Shown: in pieces, positions 1 to 7,609 of the stretch
Layout: every line of letters starts with the position of its first letter
How positions within the stretch are numbered: the first letter of the stretch is position 1
Assembly: GCA_045600965.1 (NCBI GenBank)
Contig: JAZRYW010000012.1
Location: 1-30,025 of the forward strand
Direction: 5' to 3'
Source: RGIG6374 sp045600965
GTDB lineage: Bacteria > Bacteroidota > Bacteroidia > Bacteroidales > UBA932
Length of the DNA: 30,025 bases
The notes under the pieces: model-generated
The model's database searches: none
The model's input: only the letters and a program-made list of their open reading frames with translations
Told to the model about the DNA's origin: nothing
Position numbers and translations under genes: made by a program

Positions 1-83
1 TAACTGGAGTGTCATATCTGTATCTAGGAAGTTGATGTCTAACACTATCTAAATACAAATATAAAAATAATATTTGACAAAAA

Positions 84-102
84 AAAGGCCTCGTGGGCCT
101 TT
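84..102. terminator. Bidirectional hairpin terminator at the left edge
   Basis: The arms AAAGGCC (84-90) and GGCCTTT (96-102) form a 7-bp stem with a 5-nt loop. A run of A precedes the stem, so on the minus strand it ends in a U-tract of about eight; on the plus strand it is followed by TTTCTAT. It probably ends a plus-strand gene lying before the window and isolates the gene starting at 204. Bases 1-83 are AT-rich and show no coding sequence. Confidence 0.7.
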
Positions 103-171
103 CTATAAAAAAATTCAAAATTTATTCTGTCAAACTACCGGGCGGATATGAACATCATCAAAAAAAGTCAT

Positions 172-179
172 TATCTTTG
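172..179 (+). promoter_or_regulatory. Bacteroidota -7 box (TATCTTTG) for the DUF4249 gene
   Basis: TATCTTTG matches the Bacteroidota sigma-ABfr -7 consensus TAnnTTTG exactly and lies 24 nt before the ATG at 204, implying a leader of roughly 20 nt. I see no clear TTTG at the -33 position. Confidence 0.6.
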
Positions 180-203
180 CAGTGTCGGTAGTAAGAAACT
201 CCT

Positions 204-1421
204 ATGTGCCATACGGACAGCAGAATAAGGTCAGCGCTTACGCTTGTTTCAGCCATTTGTACTGCCATATCCTGCATATATGACTTTGAGCCGGACATAG
301 GGCAGGATTATGAAGGGCTTGTCGTTGTGGACGGCGATATCATTGTTGGAGACGTGACAAAGGTCAGAATAGGGTCGACTCGTCCGTTGACCTCTGCTGA
401 GGATGAAATCATTTTTGCCGACAGTTTCGGCGGGAATCCGACATTGCAGAGCGACTTCAACTTCACTGTCCGCATCGAAGGGCAGGACGGGACGGCATTG
501 GAAGGTTTTGCAGGCTCTGACGGCCTGCATAACATAAACACTGAAGGATTGAACCCCGACATCCGTTACCGTATGGTGATAGAAAGTGAGAAATACGGCA
601 ATTGGAAGACGCCCTGGCTGGAAGTCCTGCGTTCGCCTGAAATCAGGGACCTTCACGCCGAATATTCCGACAGGTGGATGTCAGTCCACGTTTCAACGGA
701 CGCGGCCCCTTCTGACATTTGCTACCGTTGGAGCTATGAAGAGGACTGGCAGTATCATACTGCCCATATAATGAAGCACACTATGTATTTCCCTTCGTTG
801 ACGACGGCCTCGGTTGACATCCTTTCAAGCCATCATTACTGCTGGGCCAATTCCAAGTCATCGATGATCATTCTTGGAGATCCGGCTCTCAGCGCCGACC
901 ATGCAATTCACGATTATAAACTTCTTCAGGTCAGCAGCGGCGATGATAAACTGTCCGACATCTATGCCTGCACCGTGACTCAGATGGCCATAAGCAGGGA
1001 TGCCTATGAGTTTTATGAGGCCGTCAGGACCAATTCATACGATGTCGGGACTTTCTTTTCGCCGCAGCCCAGCGAGGTTCACGGCAACATAATGTCAATG
1101 GAGGACACCACCGTGATGGCAATAGGCTGCATCTGTGCCACGATGCCCGTTACCGCGAGGATGTACGTCAGGAACAGGGAAACTGATTTCTATACTCCCA
1201 ATACATATTCAAGATGCCCGGTGGAGAAAGTCGAATGGGATGAGAACCGTACGAGCCGTTGGTGGACCCTTGACGGAATGGGTTATACGATGTATGATAT
1301 GGATCCTATGACGGGTGCAACCTACTGGACTTTCAGAAGATGCGTCGACTGCACCGTGAGCGGCGGACATACCGCCTATCCCGCCTGGTGGCCGGAGGTG
1401 CCTGAGGAACTTCTCTGGTAA
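204..1421 (+). CDS. DUF4249 family lipoprotein
   Basis: A 405-residue protein with an N-terminal hydrophobic segment ending in a lipobox-like AISC (Cys24), so probably lipidated and attached to the outer membrane. The C-terminus carries a Cys-x-x-Cys motif followed by Gly-Gly and a Trp-Trp-Pro (residues about 388-400), which resembles the C-terminal signature of DUF4249 proteins of Bacteroidota. Family members usually sit next to a TonB-dependent (SusC-like) receptor and have no established biochemical role. Here the gene has its own promoter and a terminator before it, and the convergent CNNM gene follows 25 nt downstream, so no receptor partner is adjacent inside the window. The start at 204 fits both the promoter and the signal peptide. 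The family call rests on remembered motifs, not on a search. Confidence 0.75.
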   Translation: MCHTDSRIRSALTLVSAICTAISCIYDFEPDIGQDYEGLVVVDGDIIVGDVTKVRIGSTRPLTSAEDEIIFADSFGGNPTLQSDFNFTVRIEGQDGTALEGFAGSDGLHNINTEGLNPDIRYRMVIESEKYGNWKTPWLEVLRSPEIRDLHAEYSDRWMSVHVSTDAAPSDICYRWSYEEDWQYHTAHIMKHTMYFPSLTTASVDILSSHHYCWANSKSSMIILGDPALSADHAIHDYKLLQVSSGDDKLSDIYACTVTQMAISRDAYEFYEAVRTNSYDVGTFFSPQPSEVHGNIMSMEDTTVMAIGCICATMPVTARMYVRNRETDFYTPNTYSRCPVEKVEWDENRTSRWWTLDGMGYTMYDMDPMTGATYWTFRRCVDCTVSGGHTAYPAWWPEVPEELLW

Positions 1422-1446
1422 GGCGGGGGAGACTTCCGCTGCCCGA

Positions 1447-2481
1447 CTATTTGCCCTTGTGGCGTGACTGCCAGCGTTCGCGGGCGAGCTGCTGCATATC
1501 GGTGACGGTGTCCCGTTCGTCCACTATTTCGCTGCCCAGTATGGTCTCGATGAGGTCCTCGTAGCTCACGATGCCAAGAAAACTGCCATAATCGTCGATT
1601 ATGCAGCATATCTGTTCGCTGCTGTCCCTGACCATCTCCCAGACGTCTCCGACGGATGTGCCCTCGTTGATGAGCCTTATGTCGCGTCTTATGCTGCCAA
1701 GCTTCTCGTCAAAGCGGTCGTCGACTATCAGTTTGACTGCATCGGAACGGAGAATGTAACCGGTGATGTAGTCCGGAGACTCGGAGTAGACAGGTATGCG
1801 GCTGTAAGGCGTGAAAGCCTTGGTCCTGTAGAACTGCTTGACTGTCATTGACTCCGGCGCGGTAGCGGCAACCACTCGCGGGGTCATTATGTCCTTTACG
1901 GTCATATCATCGAGCTTGATGATGTTCTGTATGACAGCGTTCTCCTCCTCGTCGAGCTCGTCCGATTCCTCAGCCACGTTGGCCATCGCGCCGACTTCTT
2001 CCCTTGAGACCTGCGACTCGTCGCTTTTCTTGGGAGAGATCAGCGATGTGATTTTCTCCAGGACTGCTACGATGGGATACATAATGACCACAAGGACGCT
2101 TATTGCCCTTGTCGTGAAACCCATAAGCCCCTTCCATCGGCTTGTACCTATGGTTTTGGGTATTATCTCGGAGAATACGAGTATCAGGATGGTTGTCACT
2201 GCGCTGACAAGTCCGAACCAGCGGCTGCCGAAGATTTCAGTGGCCTGGGCGCCCACGCCTGCCGCACCGATGGTGTTCGCTATCGTGTTGAGGCTTAGGA
2301 TTGCTGCGATGGGCCGTGCCGGCTTCTGCTTGTAGCGCTTGAATTTGGCCGCAGTCCGGCTGCCTTCGTCCTCTTTCATCGTGATATAGGACAATGGCGT
2401 GGACATAAGCGAAGACTCCAGCAGGGAGCACAGGAAGGAGATGGACAGCGCCATCATCAGATATATGATCAATGCGGTCAT
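1447..2481 (-). CDS. CNNM transmembrane / CBS-pair protein (CorC/TlyC/GldE-like)
   Basis: A 344-residue inner-membrane protein of the CNNM (DUF21) family, often annotated as hemolysin or Mg2+/Co2+ efflux protein. The N-terminal half has about four hydrophobic segments and the conserved SEIIPKTIG motif near residue 100. The second half holds a tandem CBS pair (about residues 195-325), with KDIMTPR opening the first CBS domain and CCIIDDYGSFLGIVS in the second. It stops soon after the CBS pair, so the C-terminal CorC_HlyC domain seen in many relatives is missing. I place the start at 2481 rather than at the upstream in-frame ATG (2526), because the membrane segment begins there and the gene then begins 5 nt after the methyltransferase stop. 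A -7 box inside the end of that gene could also drive it alone. Likely ion transport or membrane integrity; the substrate is unknown. Confidence 0.85.
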   Translation of the reverse strand: MTALIIYLMMALSISFLCSLLESSLMSTPLSYITMKEDEGSRTAAKFKRYKQKPARPIAAILSLNTIANTIGAAGVGAQATEIFGSRWFGLVSAVTTILILVFSEIIPKTIGTSRWKGLMGFTTRAISVLVVIMYPIVAVLEKITSLISPKKSDESQVSREEVGAMANVAEESDELDEEENAVIQNIIKLDDMTVKDIMTPRVVAATAPESMTVKQFYRTKAFTPYSRIPVYSESPDYITGYILRSDAVKLIVDDRFDEKLGSIRRDIRLINEGTSVGDVWEMVRDSSEQICCIIDDYGSFLGIVSYEDLIETILGSEIVDERDTVTDMQQLARERWQSRHKGK

Positions 2482-2486
2482 AGGCT

Positions 2487-3704
2487 TTATTCGTTCTGCA
2501 AAGATAGTGATTTTGCCGGTTTGCACACGACGAGTATGCGTTTTGATGCGGCGGTGCAGGCAAATATGCGTTCCGGGCCTCCTTCGGCAATCCCCAGCCG
2601 TCTGCGGAGCGAAGCCGTGTCGAGAGGAAAGTTGTGACAGACAAGTTCTGCCTTGGGATGATGTTGCCTTATGTACCCGAAGACCCTTTTATTGAAATCG
2701 CATACCTCAATAACTTCGTAAACTTTACCGGGGAATCCGTTTACAATTCTTTCGGATGTATACAGATGTGTGCTTGCGTCAAGTTTTTCAAGACCGAAAA
2801 CAGCGCTGCACTGCTTGAACATACCTGCCTTAAGTATAGACTTATCAGGCTGATATATGTATTTTGAAATCGAGTCACAAAACTTAACTGGAGAAGATTC
2901 CTCATTTGACAGGGTGGAAATGAAGCTCGAGATGGTTTTTCCATCTTTTCCGAGGTTTACTGCACGAATCTCCGCCTGGCCGTTGAAACCTCTCTCAAAC
3001 AGCGCCAGTGTCTCCTTGCACTCACCGTCCACGGCCACGACATCGATTCTTGAAATTTGTGGAAATGTGCCCGAGACAGCCTTCAGGTCAAGCATTGGCG
3101 AACTTTTGACCAGCACTTTCGGACATATGGAAAGAAGGGGAGCGATAAGTGAGGTGATGTCCGGAGAACAGTCTTCAAACGCGTGGACCTTCTTGCCGGA
3201 TACGGCTCTTCTGGCAGGATCAAGGTAAATCAGGCAGAGTTTTGACCTTTCTGTGCCAAGGATGTCTAAAAGTTGGCTAATATTCTGAAACTCAGCATTT
3301 GTAACAACTATGTTTTTGGCTTTTAGAAGGCTGAAATTGTTGATTTGAGCCCTGCAGAGAGCCTCGTTACGCTCAAAACTGACGACTTTGGCTGCGACAG
3401 CCGAAAATGACCACGAATCGACCCCCAGACCGGCAGTAAGGTCGGCTACGGTATCGCCATCCACAAATTGCCTTTTGTAAACAGCCGCAGCCTCGCTGCT
3501 GCATTGTTCGACACAAAGCCGGCCCGGATATTCGATGCCGGGATGGCCGTACCAGACAGGACATTTGGTCTTCATCCTCCTGCGGGCTTCTATGGCATCG
3601 ACAGCCTTTGCAATATCGACCCCTTCGGGCGCCTTCTTCAGCAGCAGCCCTGAGATGTCATCCATTTCGTGCTCCAGAACATATCTGACAGTTGTTTCGT
3701 TCAT
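2487..3704 (-). CDS. THUMP-like domain class I SAM-dependent methyltransferase
   Basis: A 405-residue cytoplasmic protein. Residues 88-98 (DLTAGLGVDSW) form the glycine-rich SAM-binding motif I, with an acidic residue at the end of the next strand (Glu111), and YLDPARR (about 160-166) is the motif IV region. This arrangement matches the Bacteroidota methyltransferases annotated with a C-terminal THUMP-like domain; the RNA substrate, if any, is not established. The N-terminal ~80 residues are helical. It is the first gene of a two-gene minus-strand unit with the CNNM protein and has a -7 box 43 nt upstream, right beside the palindromic repeat. The assignment to methyltransferase is firm; the substrate is unknown. 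Confidence 0.82.
   Translation of the reverse strand: MNETTVRYVLEHEMDDISGLLLKKAPEGVDIAKAVDAIEARRRMKTKCPVWYGHPGIEYPGRLCVEQCSSEAAAVYKRQFVDGDTVADLTAGLGVDSWSFSAVAAKVVSFERNEALCRAQINNFSLLKAKNIVVTNAEFQNISQLLDILGTERSKLCLIYLDPARRAVSGKKVHAFEDCSPDITSLIAPLLSICPKVLVKSSPMLDLKAVSGTFPQISRIDVVAVDGECKETLALFERGFNGQAEIRAVNLGKDGKTISSFISTLSNEESSPVKFCDSISKYIYQPDKSILKAGMFKQCSAVFGLEKLDASTHLYTSERIVNGFPGKVYEVIEVCDFNKRVFGYIRQHHPKAELVCHNFPLDTASLRRRLGIAEGGPERIFACTAASKRILVVCKPAKSLSLQNE
2499..2506 (-). promoter_or_regulatory. Internal -7 box (TATCTTTG) before the CNNM gene
   Basis: Read on the minus strand this is TATCTTTG, an exact TAnnTTTG match, 17 nt before the CNNM start. It lies inside the last codons of the upstream methyltransferase gene and could let the second gene be transcribed separately. 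The upstream -33 element is not clear. Confidence 0.45.
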
Positions 3705-3746
3705 AGTTCAAGCCAGGATTTTAAGCAAGTCAAATCATAACTTTTG

Positions 3747-3754
3747 CAAATATA
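3747..3754 (-). promoter_or_regulatory. -7 box (TATATTTG) for the methyltransferase gene
   Basis: TATATTTG on the minus strand is an exact TAnnTTTG match, 43 nt before the ATG at 3704. Its -33 region falls inside the left arm of the palindromic element (3756-3917), so insertion of that element would have replaced the original upstream promoter half. Confidence 0.5.
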
Positions 3755-3755
3755 A

Positions 3756-3917
3756 GAAGCTGTTTAAATTTAATTGCTCTCATTTCTTATGTATCTTTTT
3801 TGTGCCTTTTGCGCTTTCAATTCGGTCACATACCAACCGGTATGCTCCCTCATTTCAAGCCCAAACCCATCAAAAAATCTACTATAATAAATTTCGGCAA
3901 CCAAATTTAACAACTTC
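3756..3917. repeat. 162-bp imperfect palindrome (MITE/REP-like dispersed element)
   Basis: The whole segment folds back on itself around position 3836.5. The two 79-nt arms (3756-3834 and 3839-3917) align end to end with only a compensating pair of gaps and match at roughly two thirds of positions; the tip is a perfect CATACC-AACC-GGTATG hairpin. The left arm recurs at 29957-30025 with about 90% identity, where the window ends. It contains no open reading frame of note. It fills most of the 278-nt divergent spacer between the methyltransferase and the phosphohexomutase and touches both promoter regions. Non-autonomous transposon, REP-like element or structured RNA are all possible; the dispersed copies favour a mobile repeat. 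Confidence 0.8.
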
Positions 3918-3943
3918 TATGTCCAAAATTATGAGATAATGGT

Positions 3944-3951
3944 TAAATTTG
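3944..3951 (+). promoter_or_regulatory. -7 box (TAAATTTG) for the phosphohexomutase gene
   Basis: TAAATTTG is an exact TAnnTTTG match, 32 nt before the ATG at 3983. It lies 27 nt to the right of the palindromic element, whose right end occupies the place where the -33 element would be. Confidence 0.55.
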
Positions 3952-3982
3952 TGGAGATGAATATCAAACAATACCTTATTAT

Positions 3983-5647
3983 ATGGAAGACTATATGAGC
4001 ATTGCCAGATCCTGGCTGAGTGACAAATATGATGTTGCCACAAGAACGGAAGTGGCCAGACTTATCGGTGAGGACAATTACAAGGAACTTGAGGACAGGT
4101 TCTACAAGGTCCTCGAGTTCGGAACCGGAGGTCTGCGTGGAATAATGGGCGCGGGTACGAACCGTATGAACAGGTACACCGTAGGAATGGCTACGCAGGG
4201 CCTGTCGAACTATATGAAGGAAGTGTTCTGCGACGAACGGCAGATCAGTGTCGTCATATCCTACGATTCCCGCAACAACAGCCGTGAGTTTGCGATGATT
4301 ACATCCGACGTCTTTCTTGCAAACGGTTTCAAGGTCTATATTTTCGACAATATCCGTCCCACACCTGAATTGAGTTTCGCAATCCGTCACCTGGGCTGCA
4401 AGGCCGGCGTGATGGTGACCGCCTCGCACAATCCCAAGGAATACAACGGATACAAGGTGTTCTGGGAGGACGGTGCACAGATAGTATCACCGCACGATAC
4501 GAACATAATAGCTCAAGTGAGCAAGATCAGCGATCCCGATCAGGTCATGTGGGGCGACGGAAGCAACCACGCGGACCTCATCGGCGAGGAGATTGACAAG
4601 GCCTATCTCGACAGCGTGCTTTCACGCACGGTATCACCTGACAGCATCAGCCGCCATCCCGATATCAAGATAGTTTACACGCCGCTTCACGGCACCGGAG
4701 TCAGGCTTGTACCCCGTGCTCTGAAGCAGATAGGATTCACAGACATCATCCACGTCCCCGAGCAGGATGTTTCTGACGGGAACTTCCCGACGACTCCGTC
4801 CCCTAACCCGGAGGAGCCTGCCGCAATGAAGATGGCGATGGAAAAGGCCGACCGGACCGGTGCCGACATCGTGCTGGCGACAGACCCCGATGCCGACAGA
4901 ATAGGCGCCGCGGTGCGTAATGACAAGGGTGAACTTGTACTTCTGACAGGCAACCAGATATGCGCGCTGCTGACGGCCTATCTTCTTGAAAGATGGGATG
5001 CCCTCGGCAAGCTTGACGAAAATGTTTATGTCGTAAAGACCATCGTGACCACCGAACTTGTCCGCGCTCTCACCGACCACTACAAAGTTAAGCTATATGA
5101 TGTCCTGACAGGGTTCAAGCACATTGCAAAGGTCATCCACGACAATGAGGGCAGGGGAGTCTTCATCGGTGGCGGCGAGGAGAGCAACGGCTACAATGCA
5201 AGCGAATATGTCCGTGACAAGGACTCTGTGATTGCCTGCTCCCTCTTCTGTGAATGTGCAGCCTGGCTTGCCGACAGCAACAGGACCATATACCGTTACA
5301 TCCAGGAACTGTATGCAAAGTTCGGAAACTACCGCGAAGGACTTGTCTCGATTTACAAGACAGGCGTAGACGGACTGGCGAAGATACAGGATATGATGGC
5401 CGGCTATCGTCAGAATCCGCCCAAGGAAATACTTGGAAGCCCGGTTGTCAAGGTCATAGACTACCTCGAACCTGAAAAGACAGGACTTCCATCATCCAAC
5501 GTGCTTCAGTTCTTCACTGAAAACGGTACGAAGGTTTCCGTCCGTCCTTCGGGTACGGAGCCGAAGATAAAGTATTACTTCGGATGCTGCGGACCCGAGG
5601 CCGACAGCGATGTCGCAAGACTTGTGAAAATCTACAGGGAAATGTAG
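3983..5647 (+). CDS. Phosphoglucomutase/phosphomannomutase (phospho-sugar mutase)
   Basis: A 554-residue cytoplasmic alpha-D-phosphohexomutase that interconverts hexose-1- and hexose-6-phosphates. All four family signatures are present: the catalytic phosphoserine loop TASHNP (Ser148), the Mg2+-binding loop DPDADR (Asp301, Asp303, Asp305), the sugar-binding GGGEESNGY in the third domain, and the phosphate-binding RPSGTEPK near residue 527. Length is close to the ~550-580 residues usual for the Bacteroidota long-form (PGM2-like) subfamily. Whether glucose, mannose or pentose phosphates are preferred cannot be read from the sequence. The gene has its own promoter and ends one base before the convergent pssA stop, the two TAG codons facing each other. 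Confidence 0.92.
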   Translation: MEDYMSIARSWLSDKYDVATRTEVARLIGEDNYKELEDRFYKVLEFGTGGLRGIMGAGTNRMNRYTVGMATQGLSNYMKEVFCDERQISVVISYDSRNNSREFAMITSDVFLANGFKVYIFDNIRPTPELSFAIRHLGCKAGVMVTASHNPKEYNGYKVFWEDGAQIVSPHDTNIIAQVSKISDPDQVMWGDGSNHADLIGEEIDKAYLDSVLSRTVSPDSISRHPDIKIVYTPLHGTGVRLVPRALKQIGFTDIIHVPEQDVSDGNFPTTPSPNPEEPAAMKMAMEKADRTGADIVLATDPDADRIGAAVRNDKGELVLLTGNQICALLTAYLLERWDALGKLDENVYVVKTIVTTELVRALTDHYKVKLYDVLTGFKHIAKVIHDNEGRGVFIGGGEESNGYNASEYVRDKDSVIACSLFCECAAWLADSNRTIYRYIQELYAKFGNYREGLVSIYKTGVDGLAKIQDMMAGYRQNPPKEILGSPVVKVIDYLEPEKTGLPSSNVLQFFTENGTKVSVRPSGTEPKIKYYFGCCGPEADSDVARLVKIYREM

Positions 5648-5648
5648 G

Positions 5649-6383
5649 CTACTTCCTTCCGCTGTTCCTCAGAAGGCCAAGAAGGCATAGGAGAGAACAG
5701 ATGACGATATACAGGGCGAAGACTGAAAAGGTTATGAACTTCCAGTCGAGCCCTGTTGCCATTCCTGTGACAACTGTTATTATGCACAGGGCAAGATAAG
5801 TGAATCGCACTGCGTTCTGGCGGAGCGACAGCGACTTGAATTTCAGCGAGAACATTGGCATCTCGCTGATGAGCAGCACGGACAGCAGCAGGGAGAATGC
5901 GGGCACGACCCACACTTCTGAAAGGAATGCCGCAAATGTGCCTGAGGGGTTGGTTGCGGCGAATGCAACTGCCGATACTGTCAGCAGAGCGTTTGCCGGT
6001 GTGGGCAGACCGAGGAAAGAACTGGTCTGCCTCTCATCGAGGTTGAACTTGGCGAGCCTGTAGCCTGAGAAGGGCGCTATTACAAGCGGCACGAATGTCA
6101 GGAATGAGAATTCGGAGGGGAACAGGGCCGAACACCAGTCGTACAGGACGAGTGAGGGAGCAACGCCGAAGCTCACAACATCGGCAAGGGAATCGAGTTC
6201 CCTGCCGATGTTGGAATATGCTCCGAGCAGTCTTGCGCTGAATCCATCCAGAAAATCAAATATGCCGCACGCTATCAGAAGCACAAGGGCTGCGTCCTGC
6301 CTGCCTTTGAGAGCCGCTATGCAGGCGCATACGCCGGACAGCAGGTTGAGGCAGGTGATGATGTTCGGGATGTGTCTTTTCAT
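5649..6383 (-). CDS. pssA: CDP-diacylglycerol-serine O-phosphatidyltransferase
   Basis: A 244-residue polytopic inner-membrane enzyme that makes phosphatidylserine from CDP-diacylglycerol and serine, the precursor of phosphatidylethanolamine. The CDP-alcohol phosphotransferase signature D-G-x2-A-R-x8-G-x3-D-x3-D is complete (DGFSAR ... GRELDSLAD, about residues 38-60). The rest is a series of hydrophobic segments as in the type II PssA enzymes. I choose the start at 6383 (MKRHIPN), not the upstream in-frame ATG at 6482, because homologues begin this way and because it gives a TAATG stop-start overlap with the upstream C1 peptidase, implying translational coupling. Last gene of the four-gene envelope operon. 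Confidence 0.92.
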   Translation of the reverse strand: MKRHIPNIITCLNLLSGVCACIAALKGRQDAALVLLIACGIFDFLDGFSARLLGAYSNIGRELDSLADVVSFGVAPSLVLYDWCSALFPSEFSFLTFVPLVIAPFSGYRLAKFNLDERQTSSFLGLPTPANALLTVSAVAFAATNPSGTFAAFLSEVWVVPAFSLLLSVLLISEMPMFSLKFKSLSLRQNAVRFTYLALCIITVVTGMATGLDWKFITFSVFALYIVICSLLCLLGLLRNSGRK

Positions 6384-7591
6384 TACAGACCGAGTTTCTT
6401 GCTGATTTCCTTGGGGAGAGCGCCCTTGTGAATCATAATGTCCATAGTCTTGGCACGAACGAAAGCTTCGGAAACATACCATATTCCGTCATACTTTCCG
6501 GTGACACCCCAGGAATTCTTGACCATATAGTATTTTGTGCCGTTCTGGTCCTTTGCTATACCGTATATATGCATACCGTGGTCGTCGGTAGTGGTCTTGT
6601 TTTCATAACCTTCCTGACGGTATTCTTCGGTGACGGTGATTTCGGGGACAGGGCCGGTGATCTGAGGACGGCTGTTGGCAGTGGCGCCTCCAACCCAGTG
6701 AGCCTGGTCTGAGCCGACTTCCTCGACTTTCTTGCGGATTGCTTCCATATCGGGCATCACGCCTATACCGTCGCGGGTGAAACCGGTCTCGCTGCAGTCA
6801 GTGCCCCAGGCGATGGTATAGCCGTTTTCAATGGCGTTGTCGATGATGGCGATAAGTTCGTCAAGATGCACGTTGTATGCGCTTGACCAGCGCCAGTTGT
6901 CCGCAACCTCCACCGGATGAAGTTCATAATAGGGGATGTGTGTCCAGGAGCAGACTTCGATATAGTCGTCCAGGTTGATGGGAAGAGTTGCAAGATATGA
7001 CTTGGGAGTGTACTCGGTTCCCTTGTAGGTGAAGGTTTCGGGCACTTCGCCGAGGTATGCGGCAAGTATGCCTTCAAGGCCTTTCTTCCACGCGGTGGAG
7101 AGTTTGCCGTTGGGGTTCCTCATAATGCCGTTCATATAACCCTTCAGACCTGCCACCAGCTCGCTGTGTCTGTGGCGGTCGGTGCCGTAGTTGAGGCCGG
7201 GCATAGCCTCGTTCGGAACGATGCCGTGGTCCTTGAGGACATAAATGACGTCACTTGAGGAGCTTCCCTGGTCGTAGTTGAGGTGGCCGTCCACACGGAT
7301 ATATTTCACTGCCTTGTCTGCATAGGCGTTCGATACCACGAACATCTGTGACAGATTCAGGTCCTCGTCCTTGCAGCCCTGACGAATCATTTCTGATTCA
7401 AGGAAGGAGAGGGTGGAGAAACACCAGCAGGTGCCGGAACTTGCCTGGTCCTTGATGGAGGTGATGGGGTTCGCCTTGACGGTGGTGAACTGGAATCCTT
7501 CGTTCTGGCCCTGCTTTTCCTGCTCGGCGCCCTGTGCGCCTGCCTGCAGGAATGCTGCTGCCAGTGCAATTGTCAATAGAATCTTTTTCAT
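6383..7591 (-). CDS. Secreted C1 peptidase, bleomycin hydrolase/aminopeptidase C-like
   Basis: A 402-residue papain-like cysteine peptidase with a signal peptide (about residues 1-20, cleaving after AGAQ), so it acts in the periplasm or outside, unlike the cytoplasmic PepC of other bacteria. The oxyanion Gln49 and nucleophile Cys55 lie in DQASSGTCWCFS; the catalytic His is probably His338 in DDHGMHIYG, and Asn359 lies in VKNSWG. The large insert between Cys and His is typical of the C1B group. The gene follows the M23 peptidase by 18 nt and overlaps pssA by one base, so it belongs to one transcript. The natural substrate is unknown; cell-wall or dietary peptides are both plausible. Confidence 0.88.
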   Translation of the reverse strand: MKKILLTIALAAAFLQAGAQGAEQEKQGQNEGFQFTTVKANPITSIKDQASSGTCWCFSTLSFLESEMIRQGCKDEDLNLSQMFVVSNAYADKAVKYIRVDGHLNYDQGSSSSDVIYVLKDHGIVPNEAMPGLNYGTDRHRHSELVAGLKGYMNGIMRNPNGKLSTAWKKGLEGILAAYLGEVPETFTYKGTEYTPKSYLATLPINLDDYIEVCSWTHIPYYELHPVEVADNWRWSSAYNVHLDELIAIIDNAIENGYTIAWGTDCSETGFTRDGIGVMPDMEAIRKKVEEVGSDQAHWVGGATANSRPQITGPVPEITVTEEYRQEGYENKTTTDDHGMHIYGIAKDQNGTKYYMVKNSWGVTGKYDGIWYVSEAFVRAKTMDIMIHKGALPKEISKKLGL

Positions 7592-7609
7592 ATCGTTGTT
7601 GTTTGATGG

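Noticed and set aside
1422..1446. Possible terminator hairpin between the convergent DUF4249 and CNNM genes
   Set aside because: The G-rich and C-rich bases pair only with mismatches and there is no T-run on either strand.
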